Origin: Chromera velia
Lineage: Eukaryota; Sar; Chromeraceae
Length of the DNA stretch: 49,368 nucleotides
NCBI GenBank assembly: GCA_018398765.1
Contig: JAHBMJ010000753.1
Coordinates: 68,019-117,386, forward strand
Direction: 5' to 3'
In this document: piece after piece, positions 33,001 through 45,279 of the stretch
Position numbering within the stretch: the first letter of the stretch is position 1
Layout of the letters: the number at the start of each line of letters is the position of its first letter
Position numbers and translations under genes: made by a program
Notes under the pieces: generated by a model
What the model was told of the DNA's origin: nothing
The model's input: only the letters and a program-made list of their open reading frames with translations
Database searches by the model: none

Positions 33001-36000
33001 GTGTTTCTGTGCAGAGAGGCGTGTGTTTTCCGAAGCTGCACAGTCGTGTCGATGAATCTCGCCGCTGTGATTTTCTCTTCTTCTGTACGGCCGGTGTGGG
33101 AAGACACTTCTGTTCGCCGCTGAATGAAGCGAGTGTCAGTCATCATGCAGGGTTTTTTGTGTAATCAATCCACTAGCATTCCTTTTGTTTATGCGTCTGA
33201 TCTCTCCGCCCACCTACATGCAGGTGCTTTCCTGTCTGATCCGATCGGAAGACGGGACTGCCCGGGGTCTTGCCGGGGCCGTGTTGGCTCTGTTGCTTGT
33301 GGGTAGGAGGTTCGAGGAAGCCGCAGCTGCTGCTGGAATGAGCGCAGCAACGGCGGTGCCCCTGGAGGGAGGGGCGGGGTCTCTGGCCGCAGCCGCAGCG
33401 GATCTCTTTCCCCTCAGAGCCGCAAAGGATGGGAGCCAGCTCTTTCCTTCAGCGCAACAGCAGCAGCAACAGCCCATGCACATGCAATTGGCGGCACGGG
33501 CTGCAGCCTCTGTTGAGCGTCTGCCTGCCGAGCTAGAAGATCCGGCTGCAGTCCCTGTCGACTGGGTCTTCCTCCGCCAGCTGTTTCTTCTTCCCGCAGC
33601 AGTCACACCCCGGGTAGGCCCACAGGGGGCGGCCACAGAGGAGGCCGCCGGGTTTCTGCGTCTCAGGCGAGTCATAGAGAGCGCCTTTACCTCCGCAGTG
33701 CCCCTGGTGTCTGCACAGGAACAACAGCAGCAAGAGCAAGACAGATCCTCAGGGGCAGACGGAGTGAGTAGAAGCAGGTCCTCCAGTGGGGGGGGCAAGG
33801 GAGAGGGGTTTCTTGGTGTGTTGCATTTTCTCCTGTGGCTTGTCACAGGTCTGCTTTGTCGTATGCCTGGTTGGCAGAAGGAGACAGGGGGGGTTCCTCT
33901 CCAGGGTCCCACCCTGCCCCTTCTAGATACAGAAGGGTTGCTTGCAGACAGTGAGGAGTCTGCAGAGGGGGGAGAGGAGTTGAGGGAGGGGGACGCGGAG
34001 TCAGTGGATGGAGGTAACACTCAGTGTGCCATGACTGTGGCTGCCTTTCTGGGAGATGAGGGCCCAGCATCCGGTGTTCCCCCTAAGGTTGGAAGTCCGG
34101 CTTTGTCTCCTTCCTCCCTCCCTCCTGTGCATGGGGGGGGGGAACAGAGGAGACACACAACGTCTCCGCCATTGGCAGCAAAACCCGAACCGAAGTGGCG
34201 TCGTTCTCTGCGAATGATTTTTGACAAAAAACTTCGAGAGGAAGTGCGCCAACAAAAGCAGATCGAGCAAAGCAGAGAAGCCGAAAGGAGACGCAGCACT
34301 GGTTCAGATGGAAGACCGTTTACGGAGGCAAACTCAATTAGCGGTTTTCGAACCGCCCATGGGGGGGAGAAGGAAAAGGACGAATTTGAGTCTGTCGACT
34401 CATCCTGCTCTGCCCCCTCTTCCCATCGTTTCCGCTCCCCTTCCCCCTCAGGCCACAACTCCCGAAGAGAATCCTTCAAATCCATTTCCCCTTCTCCAGG
34501 GGGGGCGAATGTGTCCTCTTCTGCTGCCGCTGTGCTTGCACAATGCCCCCCCAACCCGCATAACCTGAGTAGGATCGAGGAAGAGGATGCAGCAGCGTCG
34601 AGTGTCCGGGGGGGGAGACAGGGTAACGGGCCCTTCGCGGCATTTGACGCACGCAACGGCCCCTCCGCCCAGAGAGCTAGCCAAACCTTCGGTTCCGATT
34701 CCTTCCTTTTGCAGCAGCCGTGGGGGAATGGATTTGCGGGTGGACAGTTGGGGGATCCCTCTTTGTTTCAGTCTGCCGCAGACCCTGATGCCCATTCATT
34801 CAGACGACAGTCTCTGGCTGCAGCCGCCGAGGCTGGATTCGTTGCGCTGCTAGATGATTTATTGGCCTCCCCCATCCTAGCAGAGGTAGCAGAGTCAAGG
34901 GCGTCTCCAGAGGAGGAGGGGAGGGCACGGGACGCGGGGGTGGTTCCAAAAAGGCTTCAGGCAAAGGCCGTCAGATCTCTTGCCGCCCGTTGCCTCCTCG
35001 AACTTCCCAGAGGAACAGGGGGGACGGTGGCTGCAGAGCAGGCCGACTGCTCAGGGTCCCCAGCCACTGTTGCTGCAGCCGCAGAAGCAGCAGTGAATGC
35101 CAGTGGTGCGTCTTTGCCTCAAATGGAGTGTCGTTTGAAGGTCGCAGGGGTTCTCTTGGCAGACCTGCAGGCTGATGTTGACAGCCAGAGGGATCACCTG
35201 AGAGTCCAACAAGATGCGCTAACAGTGCGCGAACGGTGGGCAACTGCTCGTTTGTCCACGCTCCCTTTTGGGCCCTCCCATCTAGACGACTTTGCGACCG
35301 TTCTTTCCGATTTCCTCGCTAGTCGCTCTGCTCTTTCCGACTCTTTAAATCAAACAAAAGCCAGAGCCCAGACCCTCCAGGGGTCTCTTGAGTCCTCTGC
35401 CCTCTCTCGGGTCGGCCTCGCCTCCTCAGCCGAAGAGTTTGTGTCTGAAGTCGCCGCTCTGAGGTCAGAGGAGGCAGAGGCAGTAGCGTCTGAGGCTGCA
35501 CTTGCAGAGAGAGAGGCAGAGTTACAGCAGGCCAAAACTGCTGCCCAAAAGATATTCAAAGATCTTGTTGACATCAACACTTCACTCCACCATGCCCAGG
35601 ACAACCTCGCAACTGCCCGCCGATTCGCAGCCTCCTCCCGCGAGAGGTGGATGGAGGCCGAGGCAGATATCACAAACGCCCCCGCACGCCGTGAGATGCT
35701 CAGCAGTCGCCGCGTCGACTTGCAGGAGGCAATACAGAGGGGTGAGGTAGAGGCTGGTCAGCTTCAGAGAGACACAGAGAGACTCCAGAAGGTGGCAGAG
35801 GAGTCCAGACTCCAGACAGGGGAGCTGCAGAAAACCAGGGAGGCCCTCCTAAACCTCCTAGGCTCATTCGCAGCCTCATGGAAGGAGACTCGAAATTCCA
35901 CCTCCTCATCCGCATCCTCCTCCTCCGCCCATGCCCCCGCTGCGGACCCCGTGTTTGTGTTCACCGCGCCTGTGGGGGGTGGGGTGGAGGATGTGACAGC

Positions 36001-37980
36001 AGCAGCAGCAGCATCGAAGGTGGGAGGTGAGAGGGAGGCAGGAGGAGGGCATCCTCTGAGCATCAGACCCCAGACAGAGAAGCTTGCCGACCTGGCCGCA
36101 CAAATACCGGGGTCGGTCGTCACTCGTCACGCGATCCGCTCATTGATTTCGGCTGTGCACGCACTCCGAGCGGCTGTCAGCGCAGCGGAGGATGACGGCG
36201 AGAGTGCGAGGGAGGCGTTTGTGAGTCTGGATGACGTGTCTGCGGGCATTTCGTTGGCAGAAACAGACGGGGGGGTGAGAGGTGATGAGCAGGAAGAGTC
36301 AGGAGAAGATCAAGAGGAGGCCGTTTCCGTTGTTTTGCCCCGTTTGCTTCGTTCTTTCCGTTTTCGTCTTTCTCGATGTGTGGAAGAAATCGATACCGAG
36401 ATTGTTGAGGTGGCTGCTGATAAGAAGACGAGAGAATTGAACGCAGCGCTGCATCGCACACGTGCGCTTGCGGCTGAGCAAGACCGCCGTCGGACAGAGG
36501 CAGCAACAGTCACGCGCACATTAGAGGAGAACCTCCAGCCAGAAAACCTCCTATCAAAAGCTGCAGATCTGCAGCAACAGTCGCGCTCTGCCGACTCGGA
36601 TGTGTCAGCAAAGGCCGAGAAGGTCGCTGAGCTCCGAGAGAAAGCGCGGGGCGTTCAGACAGAGTTTGAAGGTCCAGTCAAGCAGCGCGTAGCGACTGCG
36701 ACTGATGCTCATCTGGCTGCGAAGGAGCGCGTCGCCGCGCGTCGATCTGCGAAAGTTCGCGCTCTTCGTCAACTGGCTTTGAGGATGGCCTCTCAGGAGA
36801 GTGATATCAGGGGTCTCCTGTCTGCTCTTGAAAGGGCAGAGAAAGAGAGAACGAGGGTAGCTGCTATGTCCAGGGGAGTGGACGTGCAGCTGCTCAGAGA
36901 GAAGAGGGTGCGACAACAGGTACGTGGGGGTGTTGGCCCATCTCTGTCTCTCTCTCTCTCTCCTCTCTGTGTGCATCGGTGTTTCCCGACTAACCCTTCT
37001 TCCTTTCTGTTGAATCTGATGCACTTCCATGATCATCTGCATCTGCATCCACTTGTACGTCCCCTCTTTCCCTTCTCTGGCTTGTGCTGTGAGTGAGGGT
37101 GCATGACAATTGAAGGGGTGCGCTAGCTATGTTCCTCCTTTTGAACAATTTGATTGTTTACTTTTGTCCAGCCTTTGCAATGAAGTTGTCGACTTGACAA
37201 TTTTTGAACTTGCTGACCATGACTTCATGAGTCTGAACAGAAGGAAGGGTAACCGGACGTTTGCAGATTCGGAATTCTTTTATGTTGCTACATTTCTGCT
37301 GTTGTTCTCCCCCCTGCTTTTTCCTTTCTGCTTTTCCCCTTTTCCTGCAGTTTCTCTCCTCCCTGGGGGCCCTCCAAGAGCGCCTCTCTCTTCTGGGAAC
37401 CCTCCTCGGCCAGGTGGACGACAAACCCCTGGGGGCCCTCGAGAACGATCTGAACGCTTCCGCACAGGCGGCACTCGTGGGGGGTGCGGGGCGGAGAAGC
37501 GTCTCGTCGGGGGGGGGCGCCTCGCCGCTTGGGTTGCAAACAACCCAGGGTGGCCGTCGGCGTTCCTCTGTTGCCTCTGGGTCTGCTGCTTCTGGACGTT
37601 CGGAGGGGGGCCTTTCCTCCTCTCACCCACGCAGCAGCACCCAGAGGCACATCCCTTCAACTGCCACACCAACCCAAACCCAAGCCCCACCCCCCTTTTT
37701 CCCCCCGCAGAGTCCGGGGCCGTCTGTCCCGATAGAGCCCGAACCTCGGGGGTCCCTGGGAGCTGCTGCAGGGAGGGAGCCTGAAGGAGACCCTGGTACC
37801 GAGGGGGCAGTGGAGGTTTTTTCGGAGGCACGCGAGTCCTTCACGGAGGGGGCGGAGAAGGGAACACACTGTGAGAACCAGAAGGGGAGCAGGAATGAAA
37901 TCGTGAGCGGCTGCGAGGAAGAGGGGGACCCAGGGGATGAGCGGCTCTCTCCAAAGTCTTTTGGCTCCGCCCTACAATGA
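28499..37980 (+). CDS. PX-domain (sorting nexin-like) coiled-coil protein, 13 exons, ~1,874 aa
   Basis: Exons: 28499-28648, 28766-28849, 29156-29185, 29418-29467, 29793-29823, 30278-30321, 30660-30708, 30990-31352, 31632-31707, 32041-32064, 32529-32926, 33224-36919, 37351-37980. All phases agree. Residues about 28-150 form a PX domain, which binds phosphoinositides on endosomal membranes: HMAYVIEF, KKRFREFVKL, RRRRLPVAELPPKKVFGN, FIEARREGLESYLQRLL. The basic residues in RFREF and ARRE are those that grip the lipid head group. A partly helical, armadillo-like region follows, with a Gly-rich insert. Then comes a long Ser/Gln/Ala-rich part, and from about 35,100 to 36,919 a strong heptad coiled coil. 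The tail is Gly/Ser/Pro-rich. It is much longer than typical sorting nexins and has no BAR domain that I can see. The start exon is duplicated upstream. A 31-N gap lies in intron 7. Confidence 0.85.
29468..29512 (+). repeat. (GTCA)n array starting at a splice donor
   Basis: The PX-gene donor after exon 4 reads GTCAGT and continues directly as GTCA and GTCG repeats. The same happens after exon 6 (30322-30375). Confidence 0.8.
29903..30066. repeat. Long (CA)n followed by (GA)n
   Basis: About 135 bases of nearly pure CA dinucleotides, interrupted by a TA and a few CG steps, pass directly into about 27 bases of GA. It lies in an intron of the PX gene. Confidence 0.95.
30768..30798. other. Assembly gap, 31 N, flanked by poly-G
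   Basis: The gap has G runs of 7 on the left and 13 on the right. It lies in intron 7 of the PX gene and does not affect the coding frame. Confidence 0.97.
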
Positions 37981-38870
37981 ATTAATGCAGAGACAAATGA
38001 ATGCATGCATGAATGAAAGTAGCTTGATTTGCATGTGATCGAGGAATGAAAAAGCGGCGGCGAGATTGCGGCGAGAAGCTACTGGCTTGAGTGATGCATG
38101 AAAAGACTTTTAGATAAATGATGTGTGAGCAATTACAAGATTCACAAGATGAGGTTGCATCAGATACCGGATCGATCATCTATCTACGGTAATCTACGGC
38201 AGGGTTAGCCTATGGCTAGCTTAAAAGCCAACTTATTATGTTACTTATAGGTAGTAAGAGCTAGGTTCTACATGAAGTACACTTAATTATAAAATATTAC
38301 GGCTATAGTCATTCATTTAAAAAAATTTATTCATTAATTCTATACATACTATATAAATTCTAGCTCTAGTTCTAGCCTATAGCCTATACACTGGTCCTAT
38401 AGGGATCGAGCTATACGTTTTTACTGCAGGATTTAAGAGTACGATTTTAGTGGATTTTAAATTTATAGGTTGTTATAATTGACTATAGGATATAATTTAG
38501 CAAGTTTTAATCATAAATGTTTATAGCTATAGGAAATAAATCTGAATTTATGAATCGAATCAATGGATTACTAGATGGACTAGCATCATGGACTAATCAT
38601 CATCATTTAAACTGCAGAACTTACATATACCCACTATTACCCAGGGGGGTGATAGCCTGCCAATAAAATCCTATAAATGAAATCATACAGACATTATAAA
38701 CTTTATTTCAGATGAAAACTTTTTAAGTATTACTTTTGAGATCATACCTAGAGGGACCGACTTTTGATTAAACTTAATCGATACCGGTTAAATTTATATT
38801 GAAAGTATATGCAGTGTGGACGAATTTGTTAATGAGCGTGTGAGGCGGCGTAATCGCTTCGCCTGAGGTT
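37981..38870. other. AT-rich island in tail-to-tail spacer
   Basis: It follows directly on the PX gene. From about 38160 it is strongly AT-rich with dense CTATAG, CTAG and TAGCC words. No coding potential. It is the fourth island of this kind. Confidence 0.65.
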
Positions 38871-39947
38871 CAGTGGTTCACTCGAATCACTCAATTGATT
38901 AGCCATGGAGTCGCTTAGCGAAGCGCATGTCGATCCCGGCTGCCCGACAAGCAGGAGTCGCGACTGAGGCCCAGATCAGTCAATCGATCTTTCACGGGAT
39001 CGTTGCATGCCGGTCTGACGGGACTGCTGGCATGTCTGCAATCCCCACCCCTTCGAGCGGTGTGTCAAGGGTGCCTCCGTGGCACGGCTCTCTCATCTCC
39101 TTCTGCCCGACCGAGCTTCCCCCCTTCCCTGCCTGGACAAAGACCCTCCTCCCCTCCCCTTCCCTCCACCCGCACATACACAGCAAGGCACGCTGAAGCC
39201 GTGGGAGCTGCGTACATGCAGATGTGTCTGTCTGATTCAGCTGATCACTGTGGTCGATCCCTTGCATGGTCCCTCCATCGCTTGGCAGGTCAACTCCGTT
39301 CCCTCCCTCCATTCCGTTCTCCCTTCGTTCATTCAGGCCGGAAGAGAAGAGAAGAGGACAGAACAGAACAAAGAAGGAAAACCCGAAGCCACAAACTGAC
39401 TTCATGCCAGGAGGCTGAAGCAGGGGAGAGAGAAAGAACGGGGGGGGGGGAGAAAGTGTCACGCGCTGTCCGCTTCCCGAGATTTCTTCCCTCCTCTGCC
39501 CCCTCCCCCTCTCCTGATATGAGAGGGAACCCGGATGTGCGGCAGATCTGCGAGACAAGAGAAGAGAAGAGAAGAGAAGAAGAGAGACCCCCAACCAATC
39601 CCTTCCTACGCGCACCTCTGTGCCTTCTCCCTGACTCCCCCTTCATCTGATTGATTCCCTTTCGCTTCGAGCAGACGACATGCCAACACCGCCGCCGGAG
39701 TCACGCGCGCACACTTAGAGGCAGCCCCCCCGCCTGCTTGTAGACAAACAAATCTGCCTTCCTTACTGGTGGTTCAGCAGCAGACAGACAGAGCAGAAGA
39801 AAAGGACCACGAATGTAGAGAACAACGCATTCAATCACTCATTCAATCATTCATCCATTCATTCACAAGCGCATTCAACCGTCCAAGCCCGTACCCCGAC
39901 CCTCCCTTTCACCCCCCCACCCCCCCTCCATCCAGACCCCCATGAAA
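38871..39947. other. 3' flank of PP2A gene, no gene seen
   Basis: Pyrimidine-rich and GA-rich low-complexity sequence (for example the GAAGA repeats at 39555-39585 and TTCAT/CATTC words at 39825-39870). The overlapping open frames on both strands (about 207-215 codons) are low complexity and show no domain. Part of it may be the PP2A 3' untranslated region. Confidence 0.4.
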
Positions 39948-40901
39948 TCACAAAAAGTAGTCGGGTATCTTTTTCTCGTTGTCTGACGGAGAGCTCCTCT
40001 CCGGAGACGGGTCGAATTGAAGAAACGTGTATTTCATCTTCTCATCGATTTCCATAATCGCTGCCTGGTTACCACACCTGTAGCAGTAATTGGGTGCAGA
40101 GAAAATCGTTACCACATTCCTGTCTTGAGCCCATGCAAACCCCTCCATGACCAACTGATGCGCTCTTGCAATCAGCCGGAGACCATTCGAGTGGTTGAAT
40201 TGTTCTGAAATGTCCTGACCGAAAGTGTACCCCGCCCCCCTTGGTGAAATCCCCCACCCCGTCCTTTCATCAGGATCTGACCATAAAAGGTCGCACATCG
40301 GGCCCTCATGGGGCACTTCCTGGAACCTCTCTAATTGACGGACATGGTCCAGAGAGTCAATCGAGGGAGACAAACCCGCATGGGGACAGAAAATTTGGTT
40401 TTCTACCAGAGCAGAAAGGGGCAGAAAGTCAAACAGATCGGTGAAAGCATGCCACACATTCGCACTGCCGTACTTTCTCAGACACTCATCATAAAACCCA
40501 TACACCTGAGTGATCTGTCGGGACTCATGATTGCCCCTGATGATGCATACCCTCTCCTTGAAACGCACTTTGAGGGCAACCACCAAGGTGACAGACTCGA
40601 CAGAATAGTACCCTCTGTCGACGTAGTCTCCCAAAAACAAAAAGTTCGTCTCCGGAGACTGTCCCGCAATTTTGAACAGTTCTTTCAAATCGTAAAACTG
40701 TCCATGAATATCTCCCACCACTGTCACTGGCACCTTCACCGGCTGTACATTCTCCTCTTCTCTGAGAATTTCTTTGGCCTTGTCACAGAGGACCCGCACC
40801 TCAGGCTCTGGCAGGGGTTTGCAGTCGAGTAGCTTCTCGATCTGCTGGTCCAGTTTGTCTATCTGCACCTGCGAGAGGTAGTGCTTCAGTCCTCCCGACA
40901 T
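39948..40901 (-). CDS. PP2A-type serine/threonine phosphatase catalytic subunit, intronless
   Basis: This is a 317-residue single exon (333 if the Met at 40949 is used). The metallophosphatase motifs are complete: [24 protein letters not shown], the metal His in [12 protein letters not shown], and RAHQLVMEG. The phrases [45 protein letters not shown] and [12 protein letters not shown] are those of PP2A-C. The C-terminus ends in PDYFL, the tail whose Leu is carboxymethylated to control B-subunit binding. It acts in the cytosol and nucleus with the A scaffold and B regulatory subunits. The usual HGG after the third motif reads HAG here, and the usual Thr before PDYFL is Ile. Lack of introns contrasts with the intron-rich genes on both sides. 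Confidence 0.95.
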   Translation of the reverse strand: MSGGLKHYLSQVQIDKLDQQIEKLLDCKPLPEPEVRVLCDKAKEILREEENVQPVKVPVTVVGDIHGQFYDLKELFKIAGQSPETNFLFLGDYVDRGYYSVESVTLVVALKVRFKERVCIIRGNHESRQITQVYGFYDECLRKYGSANVWHAFTDLFDFLPLSALVENQIFCPHAGLSPSIDSLDHVRQLERFQEVPHEGPMCDLLWSDPDERTGWGISPRGAGYTFGQDISEQFNHSNGLRLIARAHQLVMEGFAWAQDRNVVTIFSAPNYCYRCGNQAAIMEIDEKMKYTFLQFDPSPERSSPSDNEKKIPDYFL

Positions 40902-41600
40902 TCTCCTTCCTCCCCTGTCCTTCTTCTCTTTCCAATCTACCTGTGACAACCTTTATTTGCCTGTGTGGCTTGCTTCAGCACAGGATCAGGGCACAACCAT
41001 CTCTCCTGAAGCTACAAAGAGGATGTGTGAAGAGGCGGGATAGAACTTAATAAATTCGAAACATCAGGTTTTTGTCCGAACTGAACAATGGTTCTCGGGA
41101 AGTTCTTCTTTCTTCGTGAATTACTGCGACACATCTGCCTCTTCTACTTCAGGGATCTTCCCAGGAAACGATCCAAGTACAAAGTAGACAGTCTGATCGA
41201 GTGAATCATTCGTGGAGACGTTGCAACGCGCGAACTCCCCAGCCGAGCGCAGAAACCTGCCTTCCGGGCACACACTTACCCGCGTGCGCGCGATACGCGC
41301 GCGACTTAATTGTGCCAAGATCGACAAAAAAGTTAATTAATTCATTTCCGTCTCCGTCTCCAAGGTATATACCGTCTACGTCCTTAATTGCCGTCCATCA
41401 TCGTCCAGAATCATCCAGACTACGTAGCTGGCACATCACCTGGCAGAGTGTCAAAGAGCCCCTAAGCCTGAGAACAGCGTCAATTGACAGGAGGACGATT
41501 ACTCAATGCGAAAGATGAGGTCCCTCTGGGACTGTCTGTGGTGTGCTTAAAGAGAACTGTCACGCAAGACAAACAATCGAGAAGCGTGCGAGCCTGCAAG
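40902..41600. other. Head-to-head spacer between PP2A-C and ClpB
   Basis: This presumed shared promoter region holds alternating CG-rich sequence at 41280-41305 next to TTAATTAATTCA. No gene is seen. Confidence 0.45.
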
Positions 41601-43094
41601 ATGCTTGCACGAGGAATTCTGCGTCGCCTGCCGTCTGCGTGCAGAGTGCGTGCACTGGCGCCCTGTCATTTGAGTGTCCGGTCCTTGGCAGCTTGCACGA
41701 GCACTGCTGTGTCTATACTGGTGTCACCCTCTGTATCTGTCGGGCACGGGATCCACACCAGCAGGGCGTTCTCAAGCAGACCGGGAGGGCCGGGTGAGGG
41801 CACACCGCAAGGAGCGGGGGGTGAGGGTTTCTCTGCCGACCCGAAGGACTACACCGAGAGGGCGTGGCAGGCCTTCGTGGACCTCGTGGGGCTGGTTGAG
41901 CAGCACAGGCCAGTGGCCGTGGAGACGGAGCTGTTGTTGAGGGCCCTCCTGAACCAGGGAAGCGATGGTTTGGCTGTCCGGATTTTCCAAAAAGGTCAGG
42001 CAATCAGTCAGCCAGTCAGTCAGTCAGTCAGTCAGTCAGTCAGTCGGTCGGTCGGTCGGTCGGTCGGTCGGTCAGTAAGTCAGTCGGTCGGTCGGTCGGT
42101 CAGTCAGTCTCTGTCAGTTTTAATGGAGAAAGAGGGAGTGACTCAGTTGGTGAATTGAAGATAGGAGAAAGCGCCAGATTAGAAAGAAAGAAGAGAAAAA
42201 CTTTAAAAGGTCCCTGATTTTCCGCCCTTGCTTGTTTTGTCTTCACACGCACCCGAGTTGTCCGTCTGACCCTTGAATGATGCAATCTTCCTTTCTTCCT
42301 TTTGCTCAATTATTGGAGCGACCACACAGCTGTGAAATGACATGACTCCGACTTGTGTCTCTTTTACTTACCTGTCTCTCATTGATTCCTACCTTCCCTT
42401 CTTTCCTCCTTTCCTTCTTCCCTTTTCTCCTGGCTTCCTTCTTTCCTTCTGCATGCAGCTGGTCTTGACGTCCCTCTTCTGGATGCCGACCTGAACGCCT
42501 TCATTTCCCATCAGCCTTCTCAGACAGGCACCCGGCCTGAGGAGAGGCAGATGGGCAGCGTGATGCTCAACGTCCTGAGCAGGTCCAAGAGCCTGAAGAC
42601 ACAGATGCAGGACGACTTCATTTCAGGTCAGCAGATCAGACTCAGTGAAGCATGCGCTCACGTCAAGAGGGAGAGGGAGAGTGATGCAGGCGAAAGGCAA
42701 TCATCAGATCAGAAAAGGAATGAAAGGAAAGCAGAAGAATTCAGGCGAAGAGAACAAAAGAAAAAATTCTCAGAAGGCGTGTTTGGCGAGTTTCTCTCCC
42801 TCCGTCCCTCTGTGTCTTTGAATATAAGTATACACATATTTGTGCATGTGGTTTTGCATATGTGTGCAGTCGAGCACGTCACGTTGGCTCTTGCCGAGGA
42901 GGACTCCAGATTTCTCCGCCCCTTCCTTCAGAGACACAACAGCTCCCCAGAGGCCGTCAGGGAGGCCGTGGAGGCTCTGAGGGGCACCCACAAAGTGAAG
43001 TCCCGAGTTCCCGAGCAGACCTATGAGGCCCTGCAGAGGTCAGAGAGAAGATGAAAAAAGAAACACAGAAAGAAAGAAAGAAGGAAGGAAGGAC

Positions 43095-43143
<49 letters not shown>

Positions 43144-43537
43144 GAGAAGTGTCGGGACGGGGAGCTTGGAGGAGGCTGTCTTTCTCTCTCTTTAAGCGCA
43201 CTGCATGGCATGCGAGCCTTTCTCTTTCTGCGACGCTCTTTTTTTTTTTTTGGCTTTTGGCACCTCCAGACTCTTCTTTCCTTCTTCTCTTTTCTCCCTC
43301 CACTTCTCTCCTGATTCTCTCTCACGCCTCTTCGCTCCCTACTTCCTGTACGACCGGCCACGAGTGAGTGAGGGACTGCAGGTACGGCAAAGACCTGACA
43401 GAGATGGCAGCAGCAGGCAAACTGGACCCCGTGATCGGGAGGGACAAAGAGATCAGGAGAATTATCCAGATCCTCTCCAGAAGAACGTCAGTCAGTCAGG
43501 CAGGCAGGCAGTCAGTCAGTCAGGCAGGCTGGCAGGT

Positions 43538-43569
<32 letters not shown>

Positions 43570-44839
43570 GCGGGCAAGCGTGCAATCAGCATTAGAGAGT
43601 GAGATCCAACAGAGTTAAATATTTTCATGGAAAGGGGAATGAGACGGTCGGATGCAGTAAGTTTGAAAAGAAGAAGGCGGAATAAAGTGGAGGATCCGAA
43701 TTTTGCGTTCCTTCCAATGCAGTGCTATCTGTACGTGCTCTCCCTCCATGCATGGTCTTGCTATCCAGCTAAAGAGGGCCCTTCCTTTCTCTCTCTCCTT
43801 TTTCCTCCCTGCTGCGAGGCGACCCTCGTCCCCCTTTCTTTCCTTCTTTCTTTCTTTCTTTCTTCCTTCCTTCCTTCCTTCGTTCCTTCCTTCCTTCCTT
43901 CCTTCCTTCCTTCTCCTGTGCTCTCAGAGAGGGGAGGGGCGGGGAGGGAGGACTGGATTCACTGTGTCTCTATCTTTTCGCTTGCTCTCTCTTTTCGCTT
44001 GCCTTTCACATCATCTTCCTCTTGTGCGTTTCTTCCTGGCCGGCCGTTGCCTGCCTCCCTGCCTGCCCGCATGCCTGCCTGCAGGAAAAACAATCCCGTC
44101 CTGATAGGGGAGGCTGGAGTAGGGAAGACCGCACTCGCAGAGGGTCTCGCTCAACGAATTGTGCAGGGTGACGTCCCCGACTCTCTACAGGTCGGCACAC
44201 AGAGGGGTGGAAATATTTTGTTTCACTTTCCAGGCTCTAGCTGAGCAGGGTCGTGCAAAGGGGGGGGAGAGGGAGAGATTCACCCATCCATCCATGCATC
44301 CAATAGTCTGTTCATCAAAGTGTGCGAGAAAGCGAAAGAAAGCAGGAACAAAAAGCGAAGTAATAAACGGAGAGAGCAAGGACTTTCTGATTCGATTTCA
44401 ACCTACGGAGAAGCTGAATGCAAAGTCGTCTGCCTGCCTGCCTGCCTGCCTGCCTGGTTCCCTGTTTCTCTCTCCTTGCAGGGAAGGAAAGTGATCAGCC
44501 TGGATGTGCCCGGCATGGTTGCCGGTCCGTCCTCTCTTCTCTTCTCTTCTCTTCTCGTCTTTTTTTTTCCCTTCGGCATTGCCGTTGTGTTGTGCGATTC
44601 TTCTCTTTGATGTCCTTCCCTACGACTGTCTCCTGTCGTTCGTCTATTTTGCAGACGCGCTTCTGCTTCTTGGAGCCTTCAGGGGGAATAATGGCCTTCT
44701 TTTCATTCAGAGCTCTCCTCTGCAGGCATGCGGCGTGTCTGATCGACACACATCGTACGGTTCCTCTTGAAACTCCTGTGCCTGTGTAACGTTTTCGTCT
44801 CTCTGCATGTCTCCATCTGTTTGTGCACACGTGTGTATG

Positions 44840-44870
<31 letters not shown>

Positions 44871-45239
44871 GTTCCTTGGTCTACGAATGTGTGCGATGTG
44901 CAGGTGCGAAGATGCGGGGAGAGTTCGAGGAGAGACTGAAGGCGGTGTTGAAGGAAGTAGCAGACGCTGCAGGGCAGGTCGTGCTGTTCATCGATGAGTT
45001 GCACACAGTCGTCGGGGCAGGATCTTCAGGTGAGCAGTCGGGCAGCTTTGTTTGTTCAGACAGACAGACAGACAGACTGACAGGCAAGGAGGGCAGAGAA
45101 GTCACCCAATGCATGCTCTCTCTCTCTTGGGTGCGTGTGGAGGTGAAACTGCACCCTCGCTGTGTGGTGCTTTTGGCACCACGACAAAGGTAGCAGGGGG
45201 CGGCTGGTGGGGCCAGAGGGTCTCTCTATCGCTCTTTTT

Positions 45240-45279
<40 letters not shown>

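Noticed and set aside
33214-36506. Antisense frames up to 268 codons opposite the large PX-gene exon
   Set aside because: They mirror the Ala/Ser/Gln-rich sense coding sequence and have no domain of their own.
39003-39650. 215-codon plus-strand and 207-codon minus-strand frames downstream of PP2A
   Set aside because: Both are low complexity, overlap each other, and show no domain or splice structure.
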